Assembly: GCA_001949185.1 (NCBI GenBank)
Contig: BDGG01000009.1
Span: 803,347 to 867,346 of the forward strand
Length of the DNA stretch: 64,000 nt
DNA from: Ramazzottius varieornatus
Taxonomy: Eukaryota; Tardigrada; Eutardigrada; Parachela; Ramazzottiidae
Direction of reading: 5' to 3'
Part shown: one piece after another, positions 1-10,720 of the stretch
Position numbering within the stretch: the stretch's first letter is position 1
Layout of the letters: every line of letters begins with the position of its first letter
Translations under genes and position numbers: made by a program
The notes under the pieces: model-generated
What the model saw: the letters and a program-made list of their open reading frames with translations, nothing else
What the model was told of the DNA's origin: nothing
Database searches by the model: none

Positions 1-2
1 TG

Positions 3-3000
3 CTCCACTATCGCATCAAGCCCATCTTTGTCTTTGACGGAACTCCACCAGCCGTTAAACAGCGCCAGATGGAACGACGTCGACGGATACGTAATACGGC
101 CCAGGAGAAAGTACAGAAGCTGTCGGTGAAGCTGCTGGAGAATCTAGTCCAACAACAGGCCGTCGGAAACGCCATCGGAGTGAGGACGGGAAGAATCACG
201 GCGAGTCAGAGTAGCCAGCTGAGCCAACCTTCAAGCCAGGTAGCTGTCACGTCGGGGGAATCATCTAGTCGGGATATGTTTGCTCTTCCAGCACGCGTGC
301 CAAAGGATGAAAATGATTCGGAAGACGAACGTGATGTAGGATCGAGCGGTGAATCGGATAACGAGATTATTTCGCAGGTACGAATTCAGTGCATAAAAGG
401 TAAGTCGGCCACCCTCCAGTTTAAATAGTATAACGTGTATATTATCACGCAATTGGGGGTGGCCGACTTAAACATCTTGGCTTGGTGCTCCGTAGCGGTG
501 ATATCAGTGATCTTGAATGTCAAGATGTCCATTTTGTAGCCTTCGACGTCTAGTCAAATGAAAGTCAACTACGACAAAGTCGACATCAACTCTGCTGACT
601 TCAAGTCCATGCCTCCCGAAATTCGGCATGAGATTCTGACAGAACTGCAGCAAGCTCGACGGAAGCCATCGTGGAAGCATATCGACCAACTGCCCGAAGA
701 CTCGGAACAGTTCTCTTCCTTCCAGATCAAACGGCTCATGAAACGCAGCGCTGTTCAGCAGTCGCTGAGAGACACAGCTCGTGAGATGAACTCCAGACGG
801 ACAGGAGCGATCTGCGCACAAGTCGGGAACAAGCTAAAAGAAACGGATACGTTCAACGTCGACGCAAGAAAAATCGCCTCCACTGAAAACTCCCACTACC
901 TGTTGCTGACACGCAGGAACAGCAAGACGACATTAGGGTCTTCCGAAGAAAACACAAATGATAGTACAGACACAGCAGAGGAGGCCATCGTAAGCAGTAA
1001 ACCAGTCAAGAAGTTGCCGCCGGAAGTGTTCGTCGTTTCTTCCGACGAAGACGAGAACGACCTGCAGATTCTGGATTCGGTGATACGTGCCTCGCTGGAA
1101 ACCAAACCAGTTGCGCCTGTCGTGTTCGAACTTGCTCCTCCGGAAGACATTTCTGATGAGGCAGATGTCAGCGTGTCAGACTCCTCGTTTCACATTCCGC
1201 TGAGTTTGGTTAGTCAGCAGTTCGTACCTCAAAGATCGGCGCATGTTAACCGGGCTCTGCAGCTAAGCGGCCATCCTCCTTCAAAGTCCAAGGAGAAGAA
1301 ACAAGGTGTCTTAGTTGACGAGGCTGTGACGGCGAAGAAACCTTTGTCCAAGAAGGTCGCAGAGATCACCATACTGGATTCTCCAGAAAAAGCAGGTATG
1401 TAGTTTAAGTGGCGCACGTTTGCATTGTTATTCACCTGAACCGCACTTTACTTGGAAAACCATCTTGTCGAGTCGAGGTTGAGTTTCCAAGTGGCGCACA
1501 GTGCCAGTGTTACTGGCTGGAGGCATGCGCCACTTAAGATAACGATCTTGTGCGCTTCGTTTGCCCGCCTCTCATCTTTTTTTCTCTTTCCTGCAGATCG
1601 AGCAGCGGAAGAAAGCAAGGCTGAGAAGTCGGTCGACTCGGTTGTCTTGACAGTGGACGAAGAAAAGCCCGAAGCTAAGGAAGTTAGAGTGGCAACTCCG
1701 ACCAAGACGTCTTTTCCTCCATCGATCCAGCTGCCTCTCCGTACTCCTGTCTCCATTGCTTTCGATCATGAATCGTCGTGGGGTGATTTTTCCTCACCGC
1801 GTCTGGCTGGTTCTCGCGAAAGCTCCGACTCGGAAGATGACTTCGAAGTCGTTGCAGACGAAGAAGTGTAAGTTTGTCCATAGTTGACTCATTTGCAAGC
1901 ATTGACTAACGAAGTTGTCCTCGTAGGTTATCGGTCAGCCCCATCCGTCGCTCGCCTTTGCCTGCTCAGAGTTCTCAAGCAGAGGTCCCTTCTACGTCGC
2001 AAGCCAGCGTTGAGTCTATGCCGGAAGCCATGCAAGCCATTGTGGCCGCTGACCACGCCGACTTCCACAACGAGGCTCTCGACGAGTCGTTTCTCGAGAT
2101 CGATCTGGAAGCCGTCGAAGCGGCCACCCTAGACCAAGAGCAAAACACCCAACCCGAACTGTCTGTGCAGGAACTGCAGAATTTGCAGACGCACCTCGAG
2201 ACCCAAGCGAGAAGTCTGTATGGCGAGCAGAAGAAAGAAGAACGGATGGCCAACTCGGTTTCCGATCAGCTGCGAATCGAGTGTCAGGTAAGAATCATTT
2301 CGTTTTCTTACCGGGCATTTTGAATAGTAGTGTTATCCTTTGAATTGTTTCAGGAGCTTTTGAGGCTGTTTGGTATTCCGTATATCAACAGTCCCTCCGA
2401 AGCCGAAGCGCAGTGTGCCTGCATGGATCGAACCAAGCAAACTCACGGTACGATCACGGACGATAGCGATGTCTGGGCCTTCGGTGCCCGGAAAGTTTAC
2501 AAAAACTTCTTCAACAGTAAAAAGTACATCGAGTGCTTCGATATCGAAAATATCCAGTCGCAAGTTGGTAAGTTATCTTGACACTCTCACATAAGATGTG
2601 ACCTTGGCAAACAAACGGAACAAGATCGTTTCTCCAAGTCGCGCACCCATCCTGAAAACGTGCACCACTTGAAAGAGCAGTCAAACTCGACAAGATTGTC
2701 ATCTCAAATGGCCCGCGGTTCCAGCTAATAACACTGATCACGTGCGCCACTTGAAAAGGGATCAAAGTCGACAAGGTTGATCTTCCAAGTGGCGTACGTT
2801 TCCAGCTTATAATAATGAAATCGTGCGCCACTTCATGGGGTATGATAGAACGCTGTTTTTCTTCTTTGCAGCGATGACCAAAGAAAAGATCATTGCGTTT
2901 GCACTCTTGACCGGTAGCGACTACACCGAAGGCATCGAAGGGGTTGGTGGCATCAGGGCCTTGGAGATCCTGGCCGAGTTCGGAGGCGGTGGTGTCGAGA

Positions 3001-3707
3001 CTCTGCAAGAGTTCAAGAAGTGGTGGGACAAGACACAGCGTCGTCGAAGAAAAGGTGACAAACGCCCTGAGAACAAGCTGCGCGCTCAGCTGGCCGAACT
3101 CTCTATCCCCGACATCTTCCCAGACGACGTCGTCGTACAAGCTTACCTCGACCCAGAAGTGGACAACTCCACTGAAACGTTCACATGGGACGTCCCGGCC
3201 TTAGACCTTCTTCGCGAGTACACCCGGAAGAAGTTCGGGTTCAAACAACAGCAAGCAGACGAGGTCTTGTTACCCATTATCAAACGAATGAACGCAAAGC
3301 AGGAGACACAGACAAGGCTTGAAAGTTATTTCACAGTGCAGTTGAAGAGACCAAAGGTAGTGATGCGGAGTAAACGACTGGGTAATGCCATCGATAAGAT
3401 CAAAGGTGTGGAGGAAGTCAAGCAGGACGATGAAGGAGGGTTAGATGGAGCTTCTCAGGGGCCGAAGGAGAAGAAGAAAGGCAAAGCTCCTGCTAAGAAA
3501 GCTTCGAAGAATACGATCGAGGAAGAAGGAACGACTAAAGCCAAACGCGCCAAGCCGAAAGCGCCGGCAAAGAGAACACGAACAGACACGGTATCGTCGA
3601 TGGACTCACAACCCAGTAGTGCAGTCAGACCACGAAAGCGGGCACCGAACAAGGCAAAGACGAAAGAAGACTCTAGCGAGACAAACGGGTCTTCGCAGTA
3701 TTTCTGA
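3..3707 (+). CDS. ERCC5: XPG/ERCC5-type structure-specific endonuclease, 5' end missing
   Basis: Flap/bubble endonuclease of nucleotide-excision repair that makes the 3' incision; nuclear. Exons by frame: 3-377, 540-1395, 1597-1867, 1927-2287, 2354-2567, 2872-3707, all phase-consistent. The window opens inside the N nuclease domain ([11 protein letters not shown]). A long acidic spacer follows, starting with [11 protein letters not shown]. The I domain is in exons 5-6: [28 protein letters not shown] and VYKNFF, then the helix-hairpin region [16 protein letters not shown]. The acidic active-site residues (EAEAQ, DDSD, GSDY) are present. QTRLESYF about 130 residues before the end matches a PIP box for PCNA binding, and the tail is Lys/Arg-rich. 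Human XPG has Leu where this protein has Ala in DDSDxWxFG. The start codon lies upstream of the window. Introns 2 and 5 hold hairpin elements; intron 1 holds a different palindrome. Confidence 0.95.
401..470. repeat. Perfect 14-bp inverted repeat in XPG intron 1
   Basis: TAAGTCGGCCACCC at 401-414 pairs exactly with GGGTGGCCGACTTA at 457-470 across an AT-rich 42-bp loop. It occupies much of the 162-bp intron 378-539. The arm sequence differs from the abundant GGCGCAC hairpin family; I saw no second copy in the window. Confidence 0.7.
1404..1572. mobile_element. GGCGCAC foldback element, 2 hairpins, XPG intron 2
   Basis: Two tandem stems (AAGTGGCGCAC ... GTGCGCCACTT type) with both loops in the TTATTGGCTG orientation. 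The right outer arm ends in CGTTTGCCCGCCTC. The right arm of the first stem is decayed. Confidence 0.85.
2602..2850. mobile_element. GGCGCAC foldback element, 3 hairpins, XPG intron 5
   Basis: The left outer arm GGCAAACAAACGG is at 2606. Three tandem stems follow at about 2633-2673, 2705-2757 and 2789-2836. The first has lost most of its loop; the other two loops read CCAGCxxATAA. The element makes up most of the 304-bp intron. Confidence 0.88.
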
Positions 3708-4246
3708 ACGATTTTCTTCATGACTTTTCCTGACTCTTTTTGTAGCCTTGAAAAGATTGCTTTTCTTCACCGGTGTTCGTCGGATATTTTTTCTAACATA
3801 TTTACAGTGTATGATGAAACTGCTAGATGATTGATGACCGTCTTCCGTGCTTTGTAAACTTCTGCAAGTCTACGCCAGCTTATTTTCATTATTTGACCAG
3901 TCTGAGCAAACTGTTTGATCTTGTCCGGACGTCGAAATCTTGTCCCGACGGTTCAGTTTTCTCCTCTTTATTTTGTGACAATTCTGATCGGCCTGTAGAA
4001 ATTAGCCCAAAAAATTATTCTTGTTTTTTTCTAGCTCCACAAAATAGATCTAAAAAATAAAAGGAACCAAAGAGATCAAGACGTTCCGTATATAAATTCA
4101 TCATCAAAAGATGTCACATCCGAATAAAGACATAAAGAATTCAAAGCTACCAACCATAATACCAACACAAACTTTGGTGCAGGTGAAGAAAAAAACAAGA
4201 GTGCTTTGATACTTAGCTGCTATACTTTACAGATCAGTCTTCTCTA
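3708..4246. other. Convergent 3' flanks of XPG (+) and the SUN gene (-)
   Basis: 539 bp with no credible coding frame. AATAAA candidates for the plus transcript lie at about 4054 and 4124. TTTATT near 3966 would serve the minus transcript, so the two 3' ends probably overlap. Confidence 0.5.
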
Positions 4247-7200
4247 CTACAACTCTTCACGCTTGACTAGAAGGCCATGCACTCGGAAGCGATAAAGGCA
4301 GGTATATTCTGGATTACCATGGTTCGACGTGATGCGTAGCTCCACAAAGGGGAAGGTCGTGCCAGGTTCCAGTTTAGTCTATCCGAACATAAAACTCGAT
4401 CAAACAAAGATACAAAGGGACCTTTCGTGACAGCTTCATACCTGTATTTGGAAGTTCTGGAGAGAATCACCGTTGTCCTCGTACGTGTACTGTCCGAGGA
4501 CGTACCCAGGACCTTGCTCGGAGGTCAACCCGTAGACTTCGAACTGCTTCGGTGCACTGTCAATCTTCCCGGTGGGCGAAAGCGCCTTCGGAAGATGCTC
4601 CAGAGTGAAACTGGTCGGACGAACTTGACCGGTCAGCTTAATGACGAGGTAGCCTTGGTTGCCTTTGAAAGCCCAGCACTGCCCTGGCCTTATATCCGGC
4701 TATAATGGAAAAAAACCCAGACAAATGTAGAACAAAAATTTCCTTTCACAGAGGCCGGCAAACAAAGGCGGCAAGAGTGTTTTCTAAGTGGCGCACTCTT
4801 CCTGTTAGACTCTTTGATGTTACCTACTGGATTGACTATTCTACTGACCTGAATTGCTAGGCGTGGCGTTGTGGTCCAAGACCATAAAGGTATTCCGAAG
4901 AGACTGTAGCGAGCGTAACCCCATTTGTAATCCTCGGTGCAGCGCGTGCTAACCACAGTTGCACCTGTAAAGGAAGGATAACAAGAGTACTGACAGGCTT
5001 TGTGGTATCATAAAGGGCTGCTCGAAAAAGCTTACCGGCAGATTCCAGAGCGTGATCCGGTTCACTGATTCTGTCTTCGTCATAACGCCTGATCGATTCT
5101 TTCACCACACGGCTGACATCCTCCAGCGTGAAGGACTCCCGCTCGCGTACGATATTGGGAACTAACTCCCTTCGCAAAGTCTACAACAAGGATAACATTC
5201 AGTAAGGAAAATGTTCACCATTAAAAATGTAGCATAATCCAATTAAAGGCCATACAATTTCTTCTTCGACGCGAACCAGCATCGTCCGTAGATCTTGGGT
5301 TATCGTCCGTAGTTCCTGCTCAGAACGCTCCCTATCTTTTCGCCATTTGCTGTTTTCACTGTCATCCTTGTCAAAACCCTGTAACGGAACGAGGAAGTGA
5401 AACAGTTTGCTGGCGTTGAAACGGATAGCTAAAGCTAACTAGAAACATACATCAAGTTTCTGAAGGATCAGTCGGACTTGCTCTTGAAGTAATCGGACAT
5501 CGTCGCAGCAGTCTTTCATCGGCGGAAGATTCGGAGGCTGCACATGGATGTGGGTGACATTTTGAATCGCTTCGGAAGACTGGTTTGAGATCTGTCAAAA
5601 CAGACAAACTAATGCTGTGTGACGGGGAGCACTACAAAGAACTCGACCAGACTGCATCCCAAATGGCGCATTCTTCCAGCCAATAACAACCGGAAACGTG
5701 CGTCGACTGGGAAAGCAGTCGAATTATACAGCATCGTTTACCCAAAGCCACCTTCATGGCCTGTTTCCCTGTAAAGTGACTTTGATCTGCCCAACTGGCG
5801 CACATTTCCGGTGTTACTGGCTGGAAACGTGCGCCATTTAGTAAGCGAGTGTCGAGTTTGCTGTCTAATTTCGGTCCTGACAATCACGACGATGAGGACC
5901 ATATAAACCCATAAAAATTCATTGAGACGTACCATGATTGATGCATTATGCGATTCTTTGGTCCACGGAAAGTACGTCTTCTCGGCGAGATCATGGTAGA
6001 AGTTATATATCACAGACGGCGTGGCAATAAGGTCTTTGCGTAAAGCGGCCGGAGCGTACCACCATAAACCTGTGACATAAAACAACATGAGAATGCTCAG
6101 TGTCAAAACAAGCTATAAAAGACTCAAGCAACGCTTACCGGTGAGAAGAGGAAAGAGGAACAACAAGAAGAGGAGCGGTATCCACCACCAGCGCCTCCGT
6201 CCTTTGTCGTCCTGCGAGACTTCTGTTATCGTTTTGGATATCCTATAAACACACCGGATAAATACTATCCAGATTTACGATCGTGCTTATCAACGTTGCA
6301 ACGGTAGTAACGTAGACTTACGTGGTGGTTGTGGTCGTGACGATGTCGATAAAGCGCCGCGTTATGTACTCAAACATCGTGCCTGGATCATTGGAAGAGA
6401 GACATGATTAGCCTTTTGACAATAACAAGAAAGGAACTCGGTAAACAAGCTCGACCAGACCATTTTCAAAAGTGGCGCACGCCTACAGCCAGTTTCACTG
6501 CAAAAGTGCGCCACTTGGAAACGACGATCTGATCGGCTTTGTTTGGCGAGCTCCGAGATACAATTGAACAAACTCGGACTTACGATCTTCTCTCCTTCGA
6601 GCGCTGGTTGAGCTGTAGAAAGAACCACGGGTGTTGCCAGTAGAGTCTTCGGCGTAAGCCTCGGACGCAACAGGGAAGGCATTGCCATCCGACTGACAAA
6701 ACTCTTCCTCAGTCTCTTTGTTGTGATGGTTGCAGAGTTCCCGTTCTTCTCGCCGTAAAGCGCTGCTCAGTTGAAACTGAGAAGAGCGTAGTTCCCGATT
6801 GGATTTGCCCGCTGAGATATAGGATCGATTCCATCTCTCGGAAACTAAGGAAGAAAGAAAGTATGAAAACGGGCTGAAGCCTTATAACCTGGCGCACTCA
6901 CCATCGTTTCCGGAACGTGATTCCGGAGTGACACGACCACTAATGGTATTCAGCTGGAAGTTTTCATCGATGGCAGAGGATAAATGCTGGTCGTTATAGT
7001 CGTCCTGATTGTTTCTCGACGTTGTGGTGGTGGTTGTGATGGTTTTTTGGATGGTCCGTCTGTACAGCTTGGCCAGATATTCCGCAAATCCGGTATAGAC
7101 GGGTTCTAAAAAATGGTCAGTCAATCATTAACCTGTTACTGAAGTAATGCTGAGTCGAGAAAAATAAACATACCGGGCGAACTGGAATGGAATCGACTTT

Positions 7201-7818
7201 GGGAAAGTGCCACTTCGCTTCGGGCCGCACTGGAGTGAGACGACTGGCTGTAGTCGTACCCATGTTCAGTCAGCCTGGAGTAATGATCCAGACTGTAACG
7301 AGACATGTTGGGCATGGGAGGGTTGGGATCTCCATGGATATTATAGGGAAGACTGGAAGATCAGAAACATGATTTATCCAACACTCATAACAAAACATCA
7401 CATATTTGGTAGTTCGGTAAACAAATTCGACGAGATAGTGTTTCTCCATTGGCGCACTTTTCGAGTGTTATTGGCTGAAACCGTTGCGCCAGTTTGGAGA
7501 TCGATCTTGTCAAGTTGTGTGTTGTTTCAAGTGGCGCACGTTTTTAGTATTACTGGCTGGAAGGATGCGCCACTTGGGGCACAGTTTGGTCGAGTTTCAA
7601 ATTTAAGAAGTCGCTAGCGTTGAGATAAATAAACGTACCCGTTTGCGTAGGTATAGCCTGTTTTCGGCTTTTCATCCCTGAAACAAAAAACACGAGGTTG
7701 AGATGACATGATGTGGTAAAATGGAAGACGGTAAGGTTACAACGTACGACAGAATCTCGTCCAGAGATTCCAGCCCGGAAACAGGCGCTGATGACTTTAC
7801 GCTTTTCCCCATCATCAT
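4247..7818 (-). CDS. SUN-domain protein of the nuclear envelope
   Basis: Inner nuclear membrane half of a LINC complex, binding KASH peptides in the perinuclear space. Exons on the minus strand: 7818-7748, 7677-7639, 7352-7174, 7105-6902, 6762-6584, 6382-6322, 6242-6139, 6069-5933, 5591-5451, 5378-5256, 5180-5036, 4964-4849, 4699-4442, 4378-4247. About 630 residues. The order is: Ser-rich nucleoplasmic region; one membrane segment near residue 265-285 (WWWIPLLFLLFLFPLLTGLWW); coiled coil (LLQEQVRLILQKLD, then a charged helix ending VRVEEEI); and a C-terminal SUN domain with DHALESAGGATVVSTRCTED, SLFGIPLW, PGQCWAFKGNQGYLVIKL and FEVYGL. The first Met, MMMGKSV at 7818, begins an exon that joins in phase to exon 2. 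The 6584/6382 junction is out of phase by one base as I read it, so a splice site or tiny exon is unresolved there. Five introns hold hairpin elements. Confidence 0.9.
4748..4830. mobile_element. Half copy of the GGCGCAC foldback element, SUN intron
   Basis: The left outer arm (CCGGCAAACAAAGGCGG) and the left stem TAAGTGGCGCACTCTTCC are present at 4751-4805. No matching right stem or right outer arm follows before the exon at 4849. A deletion relic. Confidence 0.65.
5624..5870. mobile_element. GGCGCAC foldback element, 2 hairpins, SUN intron
   Basis: The first stem, near 5660-5720, has its loop as CCAGCCAATAA. The second, near 5780-5840, reads GTGTTACTGGCTGG. The two hairpins are thus head-to-head, with about 60 bp of unrelated sequence between them. 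Confidence 0.85.
6430..6556. mobile_element. GGCGCAC foldback element, 1 hairpin, SUN intron
   Basis: A near full-length single-hairpin copy. The left arm is CTCGGTAAACAAGCTCGACC, the stem AAAGTGGCGCACG / GTGCGCCACTTGG, and the right arm GGCTTTGTTTGGCGAGCTCC. The loop is in reverse orientation. Confidence 0.9.
7408..7612. mobile_element. GGCGCAC foldback element, 2 hairpins, SUN intron
   Basis: The left arm is TTCGGTAAACAAATTCGACG. Two tandem stems carry loops GTGTTATTGGCTG and GTATTACTGGCTGG, both forward. The right arm is degraded. Confidence 0.88.
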
Positions 7819-9032
7819 GCCCTACGAAGTTAGATGTTTCCCAATCGGAACCCCTGATGATCGTTTTGGACACTAATCCAGCAGATCTGAGAATGATCAA
7901 AGCTACTAACTGCTGGATCTGGGGTTTCAAGGCTCAAGGATGTTGATTTTGGAGGCAAACAGGGAGAACGAACACAGAATTTAAAAAGAAGTAATCTGTG
8001 TTGTGGTGTGTTAAGTGATTCATGACATGACATGAGAGTGATGAGACAGAGTATCTGACAGGCATGACTTATCAAGTGATCAGTCGAAACCGCCCAAGCA
8101 GGTCCCCAAGCGCCGAAATGACATCAGAATCTGACAAAAGCAGGTTTTATGTACGACTAAGTACTGCCGACCGCCGACGCAGTATCTTAATTACTAGCTA
8201 GTGATTCTGACCACTGGGAAGGCCGAGCAGAAGCAAAGAAGAGCACAAGTTTTGCGAGTAAAAACGTTTGCTACTCGGATCAAGTTGCGCACTTATTTTC
8301 AGTACAGAGGTTGCGATATCCGAAAGCTCGAACAATCTGATCGTCCATTGAAGTCTCGACAGACTTAAAAGGGCTTCGCTTCGCTCGATTAAAGGATTAA
8401 TCATGGGTATAAACTTTGCTTATTATGGCGTTTGATAATAACCAGACGACAATGGTGATTACAATTGTACAGTGGCTTTGGAGTATACAGCTGTGAAAGT
8501 CAGTTCCATTTGGGCCTCGAAGGCTCGTGCGGGCTGTTCGGTAAAACTATAGGGAATATCCTTTCAAGTTTTTGTTAGATAATACCGGTCTCACTTTAAT
8601 TATGGTGTGAAACCTGACGTGCGGCCCACGCTTGGTGCTTCCGGGTATTGGAAAGCAAATGATGACAAAAAGCTTCCTGAATATTGGCACTTCACGTTAA
8701 TGGTAATCTGCTTATCGGTCGATATTCCACTGTTTCAATTGTTCCCTACAGCACTTACGTTCTTCTCAAATATTCCACAATGGACTCTATGGCCGGATTA
8801 CGCGAAAGATTCTCCTTTGTATAGCAGAAATTGTGCAACTTGTGCAGTGCACGCGATATAGAGATTCCGTGCGAGGAGCTCGTATTTTCTGTCTGAGTCG
8901 ATCGATCCGAGATGTCCTCCCCGAAAGTCTCCACAGATTCGCAAAACCTGACTTTATGTGTCCCGTTGGCTTTTTCAGTAGCTCCATTCACATCCGAATG
9001 CCTGTTGAACAGAAGAAAAACATTGTTGCACA

Positions 9033-9152
9033 CTTAACCGAACTCGACCAGAATACTATCTCAAGTGGCGCACGCCTCGAGCCAATAACACTGAGAACGT
9101 GCGTTATTTGGTAAATGATCTGGTCAGGTTGGTTTGCCGAGCACAAAGGGAA
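9033..9152. mobile_element. GGCGCAC foldback element, 1 hairpin, intergenic
   Basis: The arms CCGAACTCGACCAGA and GGTTTGCCGAGCAC bound a stem AAGTGGCGCACG / CGTGCGTTATTTGG. The right arm has lost two stem bases. The loop GAGCCAATAACACTGA is in reverse orientation. Confidence 0.85.
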
Positions 9153-9936
9153 GCGGTCAAGCATAACGAAGCTGACCACTTCAGCATGTAGGTCATACTT
9201 ACCACGTGGTGATGTTTTGACTGATGGTTTTTTTTCCCATTTTCAGCTGGCTCTCCGCGCGAACCACGCCCGATGTTGCGGAGGGTGAGTTGGGTTTCTC
9301 ACGTTCACTCGACCTCATCACCAAATCCTAAACGATCATAAACGATATTCAATACACTAAGGCAATACTGGCCAACAAAGGAATAATAGGAGGACCGATG
9401 AGCCGCGAAAATAACCTGAGTTTATGGGTCCGAGATTCCGCATAACTTTCGTAAAGCACACATCGCGGTCAACAAAATATTTTTATCACGGCGGCATCCT
9501 TTGCCTCGTGGTCGAAGTGATTACGTCAAATAGCGTAACATACCCATCAGTATATGTAGTAGCAGTGTCAAGATGGCCTACAGATGCGTCACAGCTCATT
9601 CACAAATTTGAACGATGGGCACTCGGCTAATTATTCCACATTCCCAACACGATGTCACAACAGCGTAAAAGACATAACCAGCGCTAATAGAAATGGTGCG
9701 TGTTTAAAAGCGCTGCGTCAAACACGTCCTACAACTTTCACAACTAAACACATATTTCTTGGCAGTGAAGACTGTCAATCTCCGTCCAAACTTTGTTGCT
9801 GACACATGTGCACAAGAAAGAAGTCGTGTTACAAGGTTTGTAAAGCGATTAGACTAGTGTGGCTGAAGAGATCTTCTCGGTTTGAGTGCTTAGCGCCAAT
9901 CACCGCACTTCCCTTTCCAAGCTACTGTACGTGAAT

Positions 9937-10127
9937 CGTCGACAAATGAATTCACCCAGCTCGTTTTCTCAGATGGCGTACGTCATCAGTGTCACTGGCT
10001 GGAGATGTGCGCCACTCAAGATAACAACGGCTGTTATTTCAAGTGGCGCACGTTTTCATTTTTGTTGGCTGAAAGCGTGCGCCACTTGCGGAAAGACTCT
10101 GAGCGAAATCATCTGCTGACGTCCCAT
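9937..10127. mobile_element. GGCGCAC foldback element, 2 hairpins, intergenic
   Basis: Two tandem stems with both loops forward (GTGTCACTGGCTGG, TTTTGTTGGCTGAA). The right end, GACGTCCCATATAT, ends in the CCCATA terminus shared with other copies. Confidence 0.87.
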
Positions 10128-10720
10128 ATATATACTGGGCTGAAGACTACTTTGGTGAGCCATAAGGTCGTTCCCTCTCATATTTCCAATCGTAATAGAT
10201 CGATAGGTGCGATAAAGTCATGCCGAATGCTCACTGGAGAGGGAAGCGCAGTAGAGCGGACAAGATCGTTAAAAACGCTCATAAAAATTGATCCGCCATT
10301 TGATGTCTTCATCTCGCCCCAACGACGTTCCGCATCTCGAATTTCACAAGCACAACTCTAAAACCTTTCTACAGCATTCTTGACATACGCGAGTGTATTC
10401 AAGACGCAACTGAATATTCCCAGCGACATCTGGTAACTTACTTGAACTGATTTTGATATGCATCCTCTTTCAGTCCGTCCATAACACCGAAATGTCATGT
10501 CCACACTTTGTTTTGACGGAATGAAAATAAACAGTGATGCTACAGGCGCGACAGGAATCACCATGTGTCCATGTCGCCTTCCCATCGCGTACAAAGTGCG
10601 GTTCAAATAACTCGAATACTACTGTCCGAACTCACGGCAAAAATATCAAGATTAGCAAAGGAAACGCCCATGCAGTCATCTTTTGACGCCTTTCAATATT
10701 CCATGAACCAAAATGACAAT

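Larger units (their letters stand above)
7819..10720. other. Gene-poor spacer upstream of the SUN gene
   Basis: 2.9 kb without a frame that shows splice-consistent coding or a recognised domain. It holds two hairpin elements (9033-9152 and 9937-10125). The rest is unique sequence in which I see nothing convincing. Confidence 0.4.

Noticed and set aside
8275-8350. Possible hairpin element (AAGTTGCGCACTTATTTTCAG)
   Set aside because: No second stem arm or outer arms; too weak to call.
9256-9284. Exon-like block with TTTTCAG acceptor and GTGAGT donor
   Set aside because: Only about 29 bases, with no in-phase partner exons nearby.
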